Assembly (NCBI GenBank): GCA_050084985.1
Contig: JBITNC010000001.1
Location: 131,378,001 to 131,442,000 of the forward strand
Source: Nageia nagi
Taxonomy: Eukaryota > Pinophyta
Direction of reading: 5' to 3'
DNA: 64,000 nucleotides
The position numbers and the translations under genes are program-made. Within the stretch, counting starts at the first letter, position 1, and the number at the start of each line of letters is the position of its first letter. Below the pieces are notes generated by a model. The model was given only the letters and a program-made list of their open reading frames with translations. It was not told the origin of the DNA and did no database searches. This document shows, one piece after another, positions 1 through 10,035 of the stretch.

Positions 1-298
1 TCCTTGCAAATTAAACATACATGTTGATATTATCCTAAGGGATTTTGATCAATGGAGGTGGTCGTAGATTTTTCAAAAGGCTTCACTTTATTTTGTAAGA
101 CATCCATTATCTTTCCAAGGGTATTTATCATATCAATATGCATGTCCTTGATTAGTATTTCAATGTTCACTCTTATTTCCAATCTATTCTTGTTCCCAAA
201 CCTCAATAAATTGATTTTCTCTTCCTATATAATTGGAATGATTGTAAGAGATAAAGAATTGGTTCATTTTTCCTTGTGGTTGTGCTTTTGAGTCTATG
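1..298. other. left flank, no gene recognised
   Basis: AT-rich sequence upstream of the first element. A 79-codon open frame (52-291, + strand) is hydrophobic and resembles nothing I know, so it is not called. This flank was contiguous with the sequence at 18173 before the gypsy insertion. Confidence 0.5.
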
Positions 299-303
299 AT
301 ATG
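299..303 (+). repeat. target-site duplication ATATG (left copy)
   Basis: The five bases ATATG immediately precede the TGATGAGACTCG start of the 5' LTR. They recur immediately after the 3' LTR at 18168-18172, as expected for integrase-mediated insertion of a gypsy element. Confidence 0.93.
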
Positions 304-1904
304 TGATGAGACTCGAAATGGTCTCATTTTTGATGCATTTATTTAATGTGTTAAGGACATTTGGAACACTAATATGACTTGAATGATATTACCAATTGTT
401 ATAAACTATCTAATTTAATGTTGAATGCATATTTGTTTGATCTTTCATTTATTAATGTTATTTGTAATTTTGATGCATGAAAAATTACTGTTTATGTTTG
501 AATAATGTTTGTTAAGCACATATTTTGAATTCTCATAAGAATGATGGCTGCAAGTATCAAGTTTCTAGCTCTAGAGTAATCTAATTGAGAGCTCCAGAAA
601 ATGACATAAGTCTAGCTCCAAAAATTGACTTAAGTTTAGTGCCAGAAAGCAACTTAAGACTGGCTCTAGAAATAGACTTAAGTCTAGCACTAGAAAGAAA
701 CTTAATACTGGCTCTAGAAACCAACTTAAGTCTAGTACCAGAAAGCAACTTAAGACTGGCTCCAGAAACTGATTTCAGTCTAGCACCAAAAAGCAACTTT
801 AGTCTAGCACCAGAAAGTGACTTTAGTCTAGCTCCAGAAACTGACTTAAGTCTAGCACCAAAAATTGACTTAAGTTTGGCTCTAGAAATCAACTTAAGTC
901 TAGCACTAGAAAGTGACTTCAGTCTAGCACCAGAAACTAACTTAAGTCTGGCTCCAAAAATTAACTTAAGTCTAGCACTAGAAACTGACTTAAGTCCAAC
1001 ACTAGAAAGCAACTTAAGTTTGGCTCCAGAAATTGTTTATAGGCTCAGTTCTAGAAACCATGGCTCCAAAAAAGTTCCTAAAATGTAGCTCCAAAAAGGT
1101 TCCTAAAATGTAGCTCCAGAAAGGTTCCTGAAATATAGCTCCAAAAAGGCTCCTAAATTATAGCTCAAGAAATATAGAAGAATCAGATGCACAAAGCTAA
1201 GATGATAGCTACATCAAAGATAGAGAAGAACATGGATCAGTTAGAGAAACTAGAGGAGCCAAAGAAGAATTCAAGTAGACTTATTCCAATTTGGAACTAG
1301 TCTTAAGGACAAAGTAACTAATTCTATTTTAGACTTGATCTTTACATAATTATCTCCAGAATATTAGCAAACAGCATAGGATAAGAAGGATTGTATTACC
1401 CAAATGAATAGGTCAAGTAGTATATATTTAGAATGATTAGTTAAAAAGCATTAATGAGCCTATTAGAATAAATAGAGACTTGGTGACAGAATAAAGAGGG
1501 GGGGAGGAAGGACTAGCTTTTGTAATCAAATTACACCAGTTTGTTTGGAAAAGCAATAAAAAGGTGTGACAATTCTTTAACATTGTGTTTAATTATGAGT
1601 CTCTATTGGGAAGAGGGGGCCCACTCCTACTGGTAGAGGTCTCTTATTTATTTCATGTCAATTTCTAGTTTTCTGCAAAGTATTTGATAGCAACTTAGTG
1701 TGTGTGTTTTCTCCATTTCCTTCAGTTTACTGCAACTTTATCTTTCTAGTTTAAGTCCTGCAAGTCTGAATTTAGCATTATTGTATGATTGAAATTTGAA
1801 TTTTCCAAGTAGAAAAAGGGATAAAATAGAGTCTTCAACTGCATATAGCCTTGTACACCAACTCAGGATTGACAAAAATTAAATGATGAATTGATGCCTC
1901 ACCA
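304..1904 (+). repeat. gypsy 5' LTR
   Basis: The LTR starts TGATGAGACTCG and ends GCCTCACCA; both ends and the length (1601 bp) match the 3' copy (1603 bp). Its first bases contain an inverted repeat, TGAGAC (307-312) and GTCTCA (321-326). A 24-bp minisatellite fills 584-1050 and a related ~25-bp repeat follows at about 1081-1165. A TATATATTTAG stretch near 1420 is a possible TATA box and AATAAA signals occur downstream, but I cannot fix the U3/R/U5 borders. Long open frames on both strands inside the minisatellite arise because 24 is a multiple of three. Confidence 0.93.
584..1050 (+). repeat. 24-bp minisatellite in 5' LTR (~19 units)
   Basis: The unit is close to CTAGCACCAGAAAGTGACTT followed by AAGT, alternating with a CTAGCTCCAGAAA variant. 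ACTTAAGT inside it is a palindrome. Roughly 19 diverged units occur. Read on the + strand from 585 the unit gives an eight-residue period of the type LSLAPESD. The same array is at 16846-17311 in the other LTR, and single-motif relatives lie at 13340-13510 and inside ORF3. Confidence 0.9.
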
Positions 1905-1908
1905 TTTT

Positions 1909-1925
1909 TGGCACCATTTCTGGGG
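1909..1925 (+). promoter_or_regulatory. primer-binding site, tRNA-Asp type, degraded
   Basis: TGGCACCATTTCTGGGG lies four bases after the LTR end. It matches the usual Athila/Tat PBS complementary to plant tRNA-Asp at 13 of 17 positions; three of the four mismatches are transitions (C to T or G to A). Confidence 0.8.
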
Positions 1926-2120
1926 AAGGTGTTAGTTAGGACTAGTGATAACAATTCTTGTAGTAGGACTCCTACTAGTACCATATTAAAAATTATGTGC
2001 AGCCATGTTTCCTCAAAGGGGATCTTTGAGTGTTCTCAAGTATCAGCCATACAAGAGTTCTTTAGTCAAACTATTTTGAACTTGCTTAGATTTGATTTCA
2101 AAGTTGATTATTTAGAATGA

Positions 2121-3779
2121 ATGAATAGATCTAGAGATGAGAGGGGAAGATTCATTAGTAATAGAGGTAGGAGTAGTAGAGGTAGAGGTCACACTCCAGT
2201 AAAACCCCCCCAAAGAAGACCTATTAAATTAGGTAGAGCTACCTCATCATAGCAAGCTAAAATTGTTGAAGAAAGTCCTAGTGTTGTTGAGCAATCTTTA
2301 TGAGCTAAAATTGAAAAAAATTCATAGTCACAATCATCAGAAGAACAAGATCCTAGGCATCTTAAAGAAGAATTAATTAAAGAAAAACCTCTTGAACAAT
2401 CTATAGAATTTAGTGTTTCAGAAAAGGAATCTGTAAGATTTTTTGAAATTTCTTCACCATTACACATCCAGATTCCTTCAAGTAATACAGATTTTGAAGC
2501 TGAAAGGGAGGAAGCAAAAAGACCTTTTGGAATTTTTACAACTTTTGTCAATCCATTATATACTATGTCAGGAGGTCCGGGTAGTACTCATGCTACTGGA
2601 GGTAGTGGTGGAGGAGGATCAAATCCATAAAATCCAAATAGGACCTTCTCTTTTCCCATCCTACTTGCTCTAGGAGTTGATGCCCAATGAAGAATATTTC
2701 ACCATCAGTGTTACCCAACTTTAGAGGTCTTCAAAATGAGGATCCTGATCAGTTCTTATTTGAATTTAAAATCATATGTAAAACATATGATTATGAATTG
2801 GATAATCAAAAGTTGAAACTCTTTCCTTCTACCTTGAAGGATAATGCAATGAGATGGTTCATGGGACTTCCACCAGATTCCATCACCACTTGGGCAGAAA
2901 TGGAAAAATTATTTCTGGAAAAGTATCAAGAGTATTGCAAAGTCAAGGACAGGAAAGATGAACTATTCAGAATCAAGCAAGAAGAAATAGAAAGCTTGGA
3001 GGATTATTTGGATCGGTTCCTTTTTTTGCAAAAAAGGGTAGGAACTAACTTTGATCCTAATTTTGTTAAGATAATATTTTTGAGAGGATTGTTAGAATCA
3101 TCCCTTGATGTTTTGAATCTAATGGGAAGAGGAAATATCTATACATTAGATTTGGATGAGATCATTGAGTTATGCACAAATTATTCAAGGACCAGAACTC
3201 CTACTCGCAAGATGAAACTTCACACTAAGGATAGTGCAGTTAGTAAACTCATTGAAGAATTGGCCAATTTCAAAACTAACATTTTGGTGGAATTGAACCA
3301 ATTGAAGGGAGGAACAAATAGAGCAGCTAAAGCAAAAGATCCATAAGAATCTCAAGAATCATTAGCTATCTATTATCCTAGGTGTAAGAAGAAGCATGCA
3401 CTTCATGAATGTCCTCTCAACAAAATAGAAATATGTGGATTATGTCAGAAAAATCATAAGACAGATGACTATGAATGTTTAACAGTAGCCCAAATGTCAT
3501 TAGCAAGTATGAAAGGAGATGTAAGCTATGTTGCACCAGGAGGAAACAACAATTTTCAAGGCTCAACAAGGCCTTATTTTCCATCTTGGTGGAATATGCA
3601 GTATCCACCTAATATGATGCCATATCCTCCATGGATGTCAAATTAGGATTGGACACAATCCGATCAAAATCAATAGTGGGGAGGACCATGGAATAACCAC
3701 TCTAGTTGGAATCAGTCTATTTGGAATCAAGGAATGTAGCCAAATTGGAATCAAGGAGGTCAATTTGGTTGGAACTAGG
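2121..3779 (+). pseudogene. gag: gypsy gag, 5' part (capsid domain and zinc-finger-like region)
   Basis: Gag is the structural protein of the retrotransposon particle. A likely start at 2121 opens an Arg/Gly/Ser-rich, probably RNA-binding N-terminus, followed by an acidic stretch with three in-frame stops and a shift of frame near 2680. From 2687 to 3346 the frame is open (219 codons) and shows the Retrotrans_gag fold signature: NFRGLQNEDPDQFLFEF, MRWFMGLPP, and a later EEIESLEDYLDRF. After a TAA at 3344 the same frame continues with Cys/His clusters (CKKKHALHEC; CGLCQKNH...C) and a Trp/Asn/Gln-rich tail with several TAG stops. The copia element enters this tail at 3780; the frame resumes at 8935. 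Stops look like CAG/CAA to TAG/TAA changes. Confidence 0.85.
3775..3779 (+). repeat. target-site duplication CTAGG of nested copia (left)
   Basis: CTAGG precedes the TGTTAG start of the copia LTR and recurs at 8930-8934. Removing the copia and one duplication restores a continuous gag reading frame (stop TAG at this position already present), confirming the insertion point. Confidence 0.95.
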
Positions 3780-4346
3780 TGTTAGAAAATGGAGACTACA
3801 ACCGGCTAGAAAATAGAGAGCAGTTTCTTTCTAGTTTAACACCAAATTTCAATTGCCAAGAAGCCATGACACCTGTTTATCAGTTACAGAAGGGTTGGGG
3901 GTTACCTAATGACCTTCCAGATCTAACTTGGGTTTAAGTTGGGTTGGTTTGTACCTATAAATAAGAGGCTTGAGTTGAGGCATGTAATATGTAGTTTTGA
4001 CAACAATTGTGAAGTAGATTGTGATTGTAGTTTGATGTCTTATGTAGATAGTATGTGAGAGAGATTGTAGTGAGGCTTTGTTGTAACTCCAAAGTGAAGG
4101 TTGTAGCAAGATTATGCTGCTAGTTTGTTGCTTGGAGGACTTGAAGAATGATATGCAAAAGGGTTGAAAGCTTCTCCGTGGATGTAGCCTACACTGGGTG
4201 AACCACGTTATCTCTTGTGTCTCTCTTGTGTGATTGATGTTCATGGTTGTTTGATTTCAGTAGTATGCTTAAATGTTGTTTCTTTTTGCCAAGGACCAGA
4301 AGAATTATGAATTCTCTTGCTTATATAAATTTATTAAATCCTAACA
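3780..4346 (+). repeat. copia 5' LTR
   Basis: 567 bp, TGTTAG...CTAACA. It contains a TATA box TATAAATA at 3956-3963 and Gly/Val-codon-like GT-rich transcribed sequence after it. It is directly followed by the PBS. Confidence 0.95.
3956..3963 (+). promoter_or_regulatory. TATA box of copia 5' LTR
   Basis: TATAAATA in the context CCTATAAATAAGAG, conserved at 8539-8546 in the 3' LTR. Transcription would start some 30 bp downstream, within the LTR (inference). Confidence 0.7.
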
Positions 4347-4348
4347 AG

Positions 4349-4360
4349 TGGTATCAGAGC
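4349..4360 (+). promoter_or_regulatory. primer-binding site, initiator tRNA-Met
   Basis: TGGTATCAGAGC, perfectly complementary to the 3' end of plant initiator tRNA-Met, two bases after the LTR. Confidence 0.95.
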
Positions 4361-4424
4361 TTGTTGTTGTGTTGGGATTTTGTTGGTGAATCTTGTGTGT
4401 AGATTGGAAACCAAGAAGAGCACT

Positions 4425-6707
4425 ATGGTAGAAGAAGGGAGGTTGAAGGTGGAAATATTTAATGGGCAAGGTTTTCAGTTTTGGAAAATGCAAATGGAAG
4501 ACTACCTCTACCAAAAGGATCTCTATCAACCTCTAGAAGATAAGAGTAAGAAACCCACTTCTATGAGTGATGAAGAATGGAACTTATTGGATAGAAAGGC
4601 TTTAGGAGCTGTAAGACTTTGTTTAAGTTCTAGTGTAGCTTTCAATATTTCCAATGAAACAACCACTAAAGGTGTAATGGATAAACTTGCTAAAATGTAT
4701 GAAAAACCATCCACCTCAAACAAAGTATACTTAATGAAGAAATTGTTTAACATGAAGATGAATGAAGGTAGTTCAGTTCAAGACCATATTAATGAATTTA
4801 ACATAGTCACAAATCAATTAACTTCAGTAAAAATAGAATTTGAAGATGAAGTAAGAGCTTTGTTAATTCTATGTTCACTTTCGAATAGTTGGAATAGCTT
4901 TGTTATGGCTGTTAGTAATTCTTCTTCTAATGCAAAATTGATCTTTGATGAAGTTATTGGAACAATTCTAAGTGAGGACATGAGGAGAAAGTCCATGGGA
5001 GAATGCTCCAATGCTACTCTCATAGTAGAGGCAAGAGGAAGATCAAAGGAAAGAAGGAGAAGCAAGTCAAGAAGCAAATCACAAGGAAGGTCAAAATCAA
5101 AAGGTAAAACTAAATTGGAATGTTGGCATTGTGGTAAAAAGGGTCACATTAAAAGGGATTGTTGGAATAGAAAAGGAAAAGAAAGTGAAAGTAGTAATTA
5201 TAATAATGAAAGCACAAGTAACCAAGAGGCAAATATTGTTGGTGAATTAATTCAAGATGCTTTAATCATGTCTAATGAAAAGAATGATGATTATTGGGTT
5301 CTTGATTTGGGTGCTTCATATCATGCTACTCCACATAAGAACTATTTTTCAAATTACACACATGGTGACTTTGGTCAAGTATTATTAGGTAATGAACACC
5401 CATGCAAGATTGTTGGTATTGGCAATATAACAATGAAATTACCTAATGGAACACAATGGACTCTTAATGAAGCTAGACACATTTCGGATCTTAAAAGAAA
5501 TCTTATATCAACAAGTAAATTGGATAAGGAGGGCTATGTGATGACATTCGGGGATGCTAGTTGGAAAGTAACTAAAGGTTCAATGGTATTTGCAAAGGGA
5601 AATTTGGTGGGGTCTCTTTATTTGCTCACAAATGTCTTTGATTATTCATTGAATCTTGTTTCAATAGGCAATGATACATCACTATGGCATAATAGACTTG
5701 GACATATGAGTGAGAAAGGTATGAAAATGTTACACTCTAATGGTTCACTCCCTAATCTTAAAGAAGTTGATTTAGGATTTTGTGAAGATTGTGTGTATGG
5801 AAAACAAAAAAGGGTTAATTTTCTTAAAGTTGGCAAAGAAAAGAAGAGTCACAAATTAGAGCTTGTTCATACAGATGTGTGGGGTCCTGCACAGGTTTGC
5901 TCACTTGGAGGCTCATCTTATTTTGTCACTTTTATTGATGATTGTACTAGAAAGACATGGGTATACTGTATTAAAAAGAAATCTGATGTGTTTGAAACAT
6001 TTAAGAGGTGGAAGGCATTGGTTGAGAATGAAACTAATTCTAAGTTGAAATGTCTTAAGTCTGATAATGGTGGGGAATTTTGCAATAATGAGTTTGATTC
6101 ATTTTGTTCACACAATGGCATTAGAAGGATTAAGGTGGTTCCTAGAACTCCACAGGAAAATGGAGTTGCAGAAAGAATGAATAGGACTATCTTAGAAAGG
6201 GCTAGAAGTATGAGGATACATGTTGGGTTTCCTTTGAATCTTTGGGCTGATGCTATTGACACTGCTGTTTACTTGATTAACAGGGGTCCATCTATGGCTT
6301 TAGATGGAGGCATTCTAGAGGAGATGTGGATAGAAAAAAAGGTGAATTACTCATTCTTAAGAGTCTTTGGTTGTGAGGCTTTTGTACATGTTGATAAAGA
6401 GGATAGAAAGAAACTTGATGCAAAATCACAAAAATGCTATCTTGTTGGATATGGTGTTAATGATTTGGGATATAGGTTATGGGATGTTGATAACCATAAA
6501 ATCATTAGAAGTAGAGATGTTGTATTCAATGAGAAAAGCATGTATAAAGATAGATTGCAAAATGTTGAGGAACCCAAGTTTGTATCTCTAGAAGATGTTG
6601 ATCAATATAAGGGTCCTGATAATAATAATGTTCAAGCACCTCCACCACAAACACCTCAAACTTTGTCACTTAGAAGGTCCTCAAGGACTAGAAATCCTCT
6701 TGAATGA
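4425..6707 (+). CDS. gag-pol: copia gag-protease-integrase polyprotein (N-terminal open part)
   Basis: Packages and integrates the copia element. The start at 4425 (MVEEGRLKVEIFNGQ) is preferred over 4380 because it begins the normal gag N-terminus. In order: UBN2-type gag (about residues 5-200); a basic Arg/Ser-rich stretch; a CCHC zinc knuckle CWHCGKKGHIKRDC (about 232); protease with WVLDLGASYHATP, where the usual DSGA is DLGA (a Ser-to-Leu change fitting C to T); the gag_pre-integrase motif LWHNRLGHMS; and an integrase core with all three acidic residues, in HTDVWG, KSDNGGEF and PQENGVAERMNRT. The frame stops at a TGA (6705) in the linker before RT, most simply a CGA to TGA change. Open for 760 codons, so younger than its surroundings. 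Confidence 0.92.
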   Translation: MVEEGRLKVEIFNGQGFQFWKMQMEDYLYQKDLYQPLEDKSKKPTSMSDEEWNLLDRKALGAVRLCLSSSVAFNISNETTTKGVMDKLAKMYEKPSTSNKVYLMKKLFNMKMNEGSSVQDHINEFNIVTNQLTSVKIEFEDEVRALLILCSLSNSWNSFVMAVSNSSSNAKLIFDEVIGTILSEDMRRKSMGECSNATLIVEARGRSKERRRSKSRSKSQGRSKSKGKTKLECWHCGKKGHIKRDCWNRKGKESESSNYNNESTSNQEANIVGELIQDALIMSNEKNDDYWVLDLGASYHATPHKNYFSNYTHGDFGQVLLGNEHPCKIVGIGNITMKLPNGTQWTLNEARHISDLKRNLISTSKLDKEGYVMTFGDASWKVTKGSMVFAKGNLVGSLYLLTNVFDYSLNLVSIGNDTSLWHNRLGHMSEKGMKMLHSNGSLPNLKEVDLGFCEDCVYGKQKRVNFLKVGKEKKSHKLELVHTDVWGPAQVCSLGGSSYFVTFIDDCTRKTWVYCIKKKSDVFETFKRWKALVENETNSKLKCLKSDNGGEFCNNEFDSFCSHNGIRRIKVVPRTPQENGVAERMNRTILERARSMRIHVGFPLNLWADAIDTAVYLINRGPSMALDGGILEEMWIEKKVNYSFLRVFGCEAFVHVDKEDRKKLDAKSQKCYLVGYGVNDLGYRLWDVDNHKIIRSRDVVFNEKSMYKDRLQNVEEPKFVSLEDVDQYKGPDNNNVQAPPPQTPQTLSLRRSSRTRNPLE

Positions 6708-8302
6708 TACTCTCCTGCTCTTTATCATATTGTTTATACTGATGGTGGTGAACCTGAATGTTTTGATGAAGCTATGCAGGGTGATACATAGATTAAGTGG
6801 GAGCATGCTATGAAGGAGGAGATGGACTCCTTACTTAAGAATCAAACTTGGAGTTTGGTTGAGCTTCCAGAGGGTAAGAAGGCACTTACTAACAAATGGG
6901 TGTATAGGATAAAGGAAGAGGTAGATGGGCAATAAAGGTACAAGGCAAGACTTGTGGTAAAAGGTTTTGAATAGAAAAAAGGTATAGATTATGATGAGAT
7001 CTTTTCTCCAGTTGTTAAAATGACCTCGATTAGAGCAATATTGAGTCTTGTTGCTACTGAAAACTTATTTCTTGAACAATTGGATGTAAAGATAGCTTTC
7101 CTTCATGGGGATTTGGAGGAGGATATTTATATGCATCAACCCGAAGGTTTTGAGGTCAAAGATAAAGAAGGGTATGTATGTAAATTGGAAAAGAGCTTGT
7201 ATAGTTTGAAGCAAGCACCTAGGCAATGGTATCATAAGTTTGACACTTTCATGATAATAAATAAATTTGTAAGATGTCAATCTGATCATTGTGTGTATGT
7301 AAAGAAGACAACAAATGGCAACTATGTAATCTTGCTTTTATATGTGGATGATATGTTGGTAGCAGGATCTAGTATGTAAGATATTGTTGATCTTAAGGAA
7401 AAGTTGGCTAATACTTTTGAATGAAGGATTTGGGTGAAGCTAAACAAATACTTGGAATGAAAATAACAAGAGATAAACAAAACCACTTGCTTAGACTAAG
7501 TCAAGAATATTATATTGATAAGGTTCTTAAAAGGTTCAATATGAAAGATGCAAAATCTATAACTACACCATTGGCAAAGCATTTTAAACTCACCAAACAT
7601 TTATGTCCTAAGATAGATAAGGAAAAGGAGTACATGACTAAGGTTCCTTATGCTTCAGCGGTTGGAAGTTTAATGTATGCAATGGTGTGCACTAGACCAG
7701 ATATAGCACAAGCAGTGGGAGTGGTTAGTAGATTCATGAACAATCCAGGAAAAGGGCATTGGGAAGCAGTTAAATGGATCCTTAGGTATTTAAAGGGAAC
7801 TTCTCATTACTCTTTATGTTTTGGTGGATCTAACTCTTGTTTGCAAGGTTATGTTGACTCTGACATGGTAGGTAATATAGATGATGGGAGAAGCACTACA
7901 GGATATGTGTTTACCATTGGAGGTACAATGGTTAGTTGGATTTCAAAGCTTCAATAGGTTGTGGCTCTCTCCACTACTGAGGCAGAGTATGTTGCGATCA
8001 TGGAGGCGAGTAAAGAATTGATTTGGTTGAAGAGATTGATGAAGGAACTAGGAAAGGTGCAGGAGGATGCGAAGCTATGGAGCGATAGCTAGAGTGCTAT
8101 TCATCTTGTAAAGAACTCAGCCTACCATTCGAGAACCAAGCATATCAAATTGAGGTACCACTTCATCAGGACAGTGTTGGAGGATGGTTTAGTCAGTTTG
8201 GGGAAGATTCACACGTCTCAAAATCCTACGGACATGTTCACTAAAGTTGTTACAAAGGAGAAGTTGGGCTCTTGCTCAACTTGGATTGGTCTTAAGGAGT
8301 AA
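6708..8302 (+). pseudogene. pol: copia reverse transcriptase-RNase H, broken
   Basis: Continues the polyprotein after the TGA at 6705. RT: KWVYRIKEEVDG, KARLVVKGFE, LDVKIAFLHGDLEEDIYM, QAPRQWYHKFD and the intact catalytic box LLLYVDDMLVAG. RNase H: GYVDSDMVGNIDDGRSTTGY, STTEAEYVA and HIKLRYHFIR near the end; the natural terminator is TAA at 8300. Lesions: in-frame stops at 6789, 6933, 6972, 7377, 7955 and 8090 (five TAG/TAA at probable Gln codons; the TAG at 6789 may replace Trp), and loss of one A near 7419 in the sequence encoding ...FE-MKDLG, which shifts the frame. RT activity is therefore lost although the catalytic residues remain. Confidence 0.92.
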
Positions 8303-8349
8303 AGGCCAAGATGAGAAGCTTTTGACCCTTGTTGCAGAGGAAGAAGTCT

Positions 8350-8362
8350 CCAAGTGGGAGAT
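8350..8362 (+). promoter_or_regulatory. copia polypurine tract
   Basis: CCAAGTGGGAGAT abuts the 3' LTR. This is the usual copia PPT, priming plus-strand DNA synthesis. Confidence 0.85.
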
Positions 8363-8929
8363 TGTTAGAAAATGGAGACTACAACTGGCTAGAAAATAGA
8401 GAGCAGTTTCTTTCTGGTTTAACACCAAATTTTAGTTGCCAAGAAGCCATGACACCTATTTATCAGTTACAAAAGGGTTGGGGGTTACCTAACGACCTTC
8501 CAGATCTAACTTGGGTTTAATTTGGGTTGGTTTGTACCTATAAATAAGAGGCTTGAGTTGAGGCATGTAATATGTAGTTTTGACAGCAATTGTGAAGTAG
8601 ATTATGATTGTAGTTTGATGTCTTATGTAGATAGTATGTGAGAGAGATTGTAGTGAGGCTTTGTTGTAACTCCAAAGTGAAGGTTGTAGCAAGATTATGC
8701 TACTGGTTTGTTGCTTGGAGGACTTGAAGAATGATATGCAAAAGGGTTGAAAGCTTCTCCGTGGATGTAGCCTACACTGGGTGAACCATGTTATCTCTTG
8801 TGTCTCTCTTGTGTGATTGATGTTCATGGTTGTTTGATTTCAGTAGTATGCTTAAATGTTGTTTCTTTTTTCCAAGGACTAGAAGAATTGTGAATTCTCT
8901 TGCTTATATAAACTTATTAAATCCTAACA
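8363..8929 (+). repeat. copia 3' LTR
   Basis: 567 bp, TGTTAG...CTAACA, same length as the 5' copy, with about 17 differences by eye. TATA box at 8539-8546. Confidence 0.95.
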
Positions 8930-8934
8930 CTAGG
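8930..8934 (+). repeat. target-site duplication CTAGG (right)
   Basis: Matches 3775-3779 exactly; flanks the nested copia element. Confidence 0.95.
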
Positions 8935-9420
8935 GAAATCAGCAAAGAAAATGGAGTCAAAATACTCAACAACAATAAGCATTATTACCAAGACTAGCTC
9001 AGATAAGTCAAATCCAAATACAACCAAAATAGCCTACATTGCTAGCTCAACCTATTCCAAATCCCAACAATAGGCAAGTCACCTATCACATTGATCAAAA
9101 TGGTACTACCTCAATTAATGTCATACAATGTGATGAGATTCAATTAAGATCTGGAAGGAAGATAACAGAACCAATAAAAATAACATATTTGTATCCACCA
9201 GTAGTCACAGAGATAAATAATGAAGAATCTAAACACACTATTGAAAGTCCAACCTAAAAAGAGGTCCAAAAGCAAAAGAAAGAACAGATTCCATATCCTA
9301 AAAGGTTAGTAATCAAACCAATTGAAAAAGAGTCTAAATTACTTAGAGAATTAAAAAAAACTCAATATATCCATTCTAGCATTACAAGCAATTCAAGAAG
9401 TTCCAGAATTAAATAATCTT
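8935..9420 (+). pseudogene. gag: gypsy gag C-terminus and gag-protease linker
   Basis: Resumes the gypsy polyprotein after the copia insertion. The first part is Gln/Asn-rich (as before the insertion). It is followed by IQLRSGRKI, the LRSG-type signature found between gag and protease in Athila-group elements, and by a charged stretch leading into the protease. Several TAG/TAA stops and at least one shift of frame (near 9360-9420) interrupt it. Confidence 0.75.
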
Positions 9421-10035
9421 GTGAAAGAGTTATGCATTAGAAAAGGAGGGAGAAAGAGGAAAACTTATCTTGAAACCATTCAAGTAGATGGTAAGGTAGC
9501 TGAACTACTATCTAGTAAGATAATTAATCCCAAGTATGGAGATCCTAGTACTCCAATTATCATAGTATATATTAAAGGAACCAAAATTCCAAATGTATTG
9601 ATTGAATTGGGAGCAGCAATTAATGTTATAACTATAGAATTGATAGAGGAATTGTCATTATCAGAGATCAAACCAACAACAACAATTCTACAATTGGCAG
9701 ATCAGTCTACAGCTACACTAGAAGGAGTAATTGATGATGTGTAAATCACTATTGATTCATGGGAATATTCAGCAGATTTTTTGGTATTAAAGATAAAAGG
9801 AAATAATGGATATCTTATAATCTTAGGTAGACCATGGTTAGCAACTACAGTAGCATTTATCAATTGCAGATCTAGAGATATGACAATTTCTGATGGACAA
9901 CATATGAAAACTATCTCTTTGTACCCTCCTGCTCAACCTGGTTTTGAGTATCAAGGATAGTTGTGGATTGATGAACTTGAACCTAATGGAGCTAAAACAT
10001 TTGCAGCCTTGGCCATAATTACAATTTAGGAACAT
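9421..10035 (+). pseudogene. pol: gypsy aspartic protease region
   Basis: Retropepsin-like protease that would cleave the polyprotein. The frame from 9421 reads into VLIELGAAINVIT, equivalent to the (L/I)(C/D)DLGASxxVM active-site loop of Athila-type proteases. The catalytic Asp is Glu here and the Ser is Ala, so it is probably inactive. A flap-like segment follows, then LIILGRPWLATT, matching the conserved ILGRPFL element. Stops at 9742, 9958 and 10027 lie in the same frame and need only a C-to-T change each. Confidence 0.8.

Larger units (their letters stand above)
3780..8929 (+). mobile_element. complete Ty1/copia LTR retrotransposon nested in gypsy gag
   Basis: This 5.15-kb element has 567-bp LTRs starting TGTTAG and ending CTAACA, a perfect 5-bp target duplication CTAGG, a PBS complementary to initiator tRNA-Met, a single gag-pol frame in copia order (gag, protease, integrase, RT, RNase H) and a purine-rich PPT. 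By eye the two LTRs differ at about 17 of 567 positions, mostly transitions, i.e. about 97% identity. That is slightly less than the divergence of the host gypsy LTRs, as the nesting order demands. Gag-PR-INT is open, while RT-RH carries seven stops and a one-base deletion. Confidence 0.96.

Noticed and set aside
581-1012. 143-codon minus-strand ORF in the LTR as a gene
   Set aside because: It is the complement of a 24-bp tandem repeat; the period keeps frames open on both strands.
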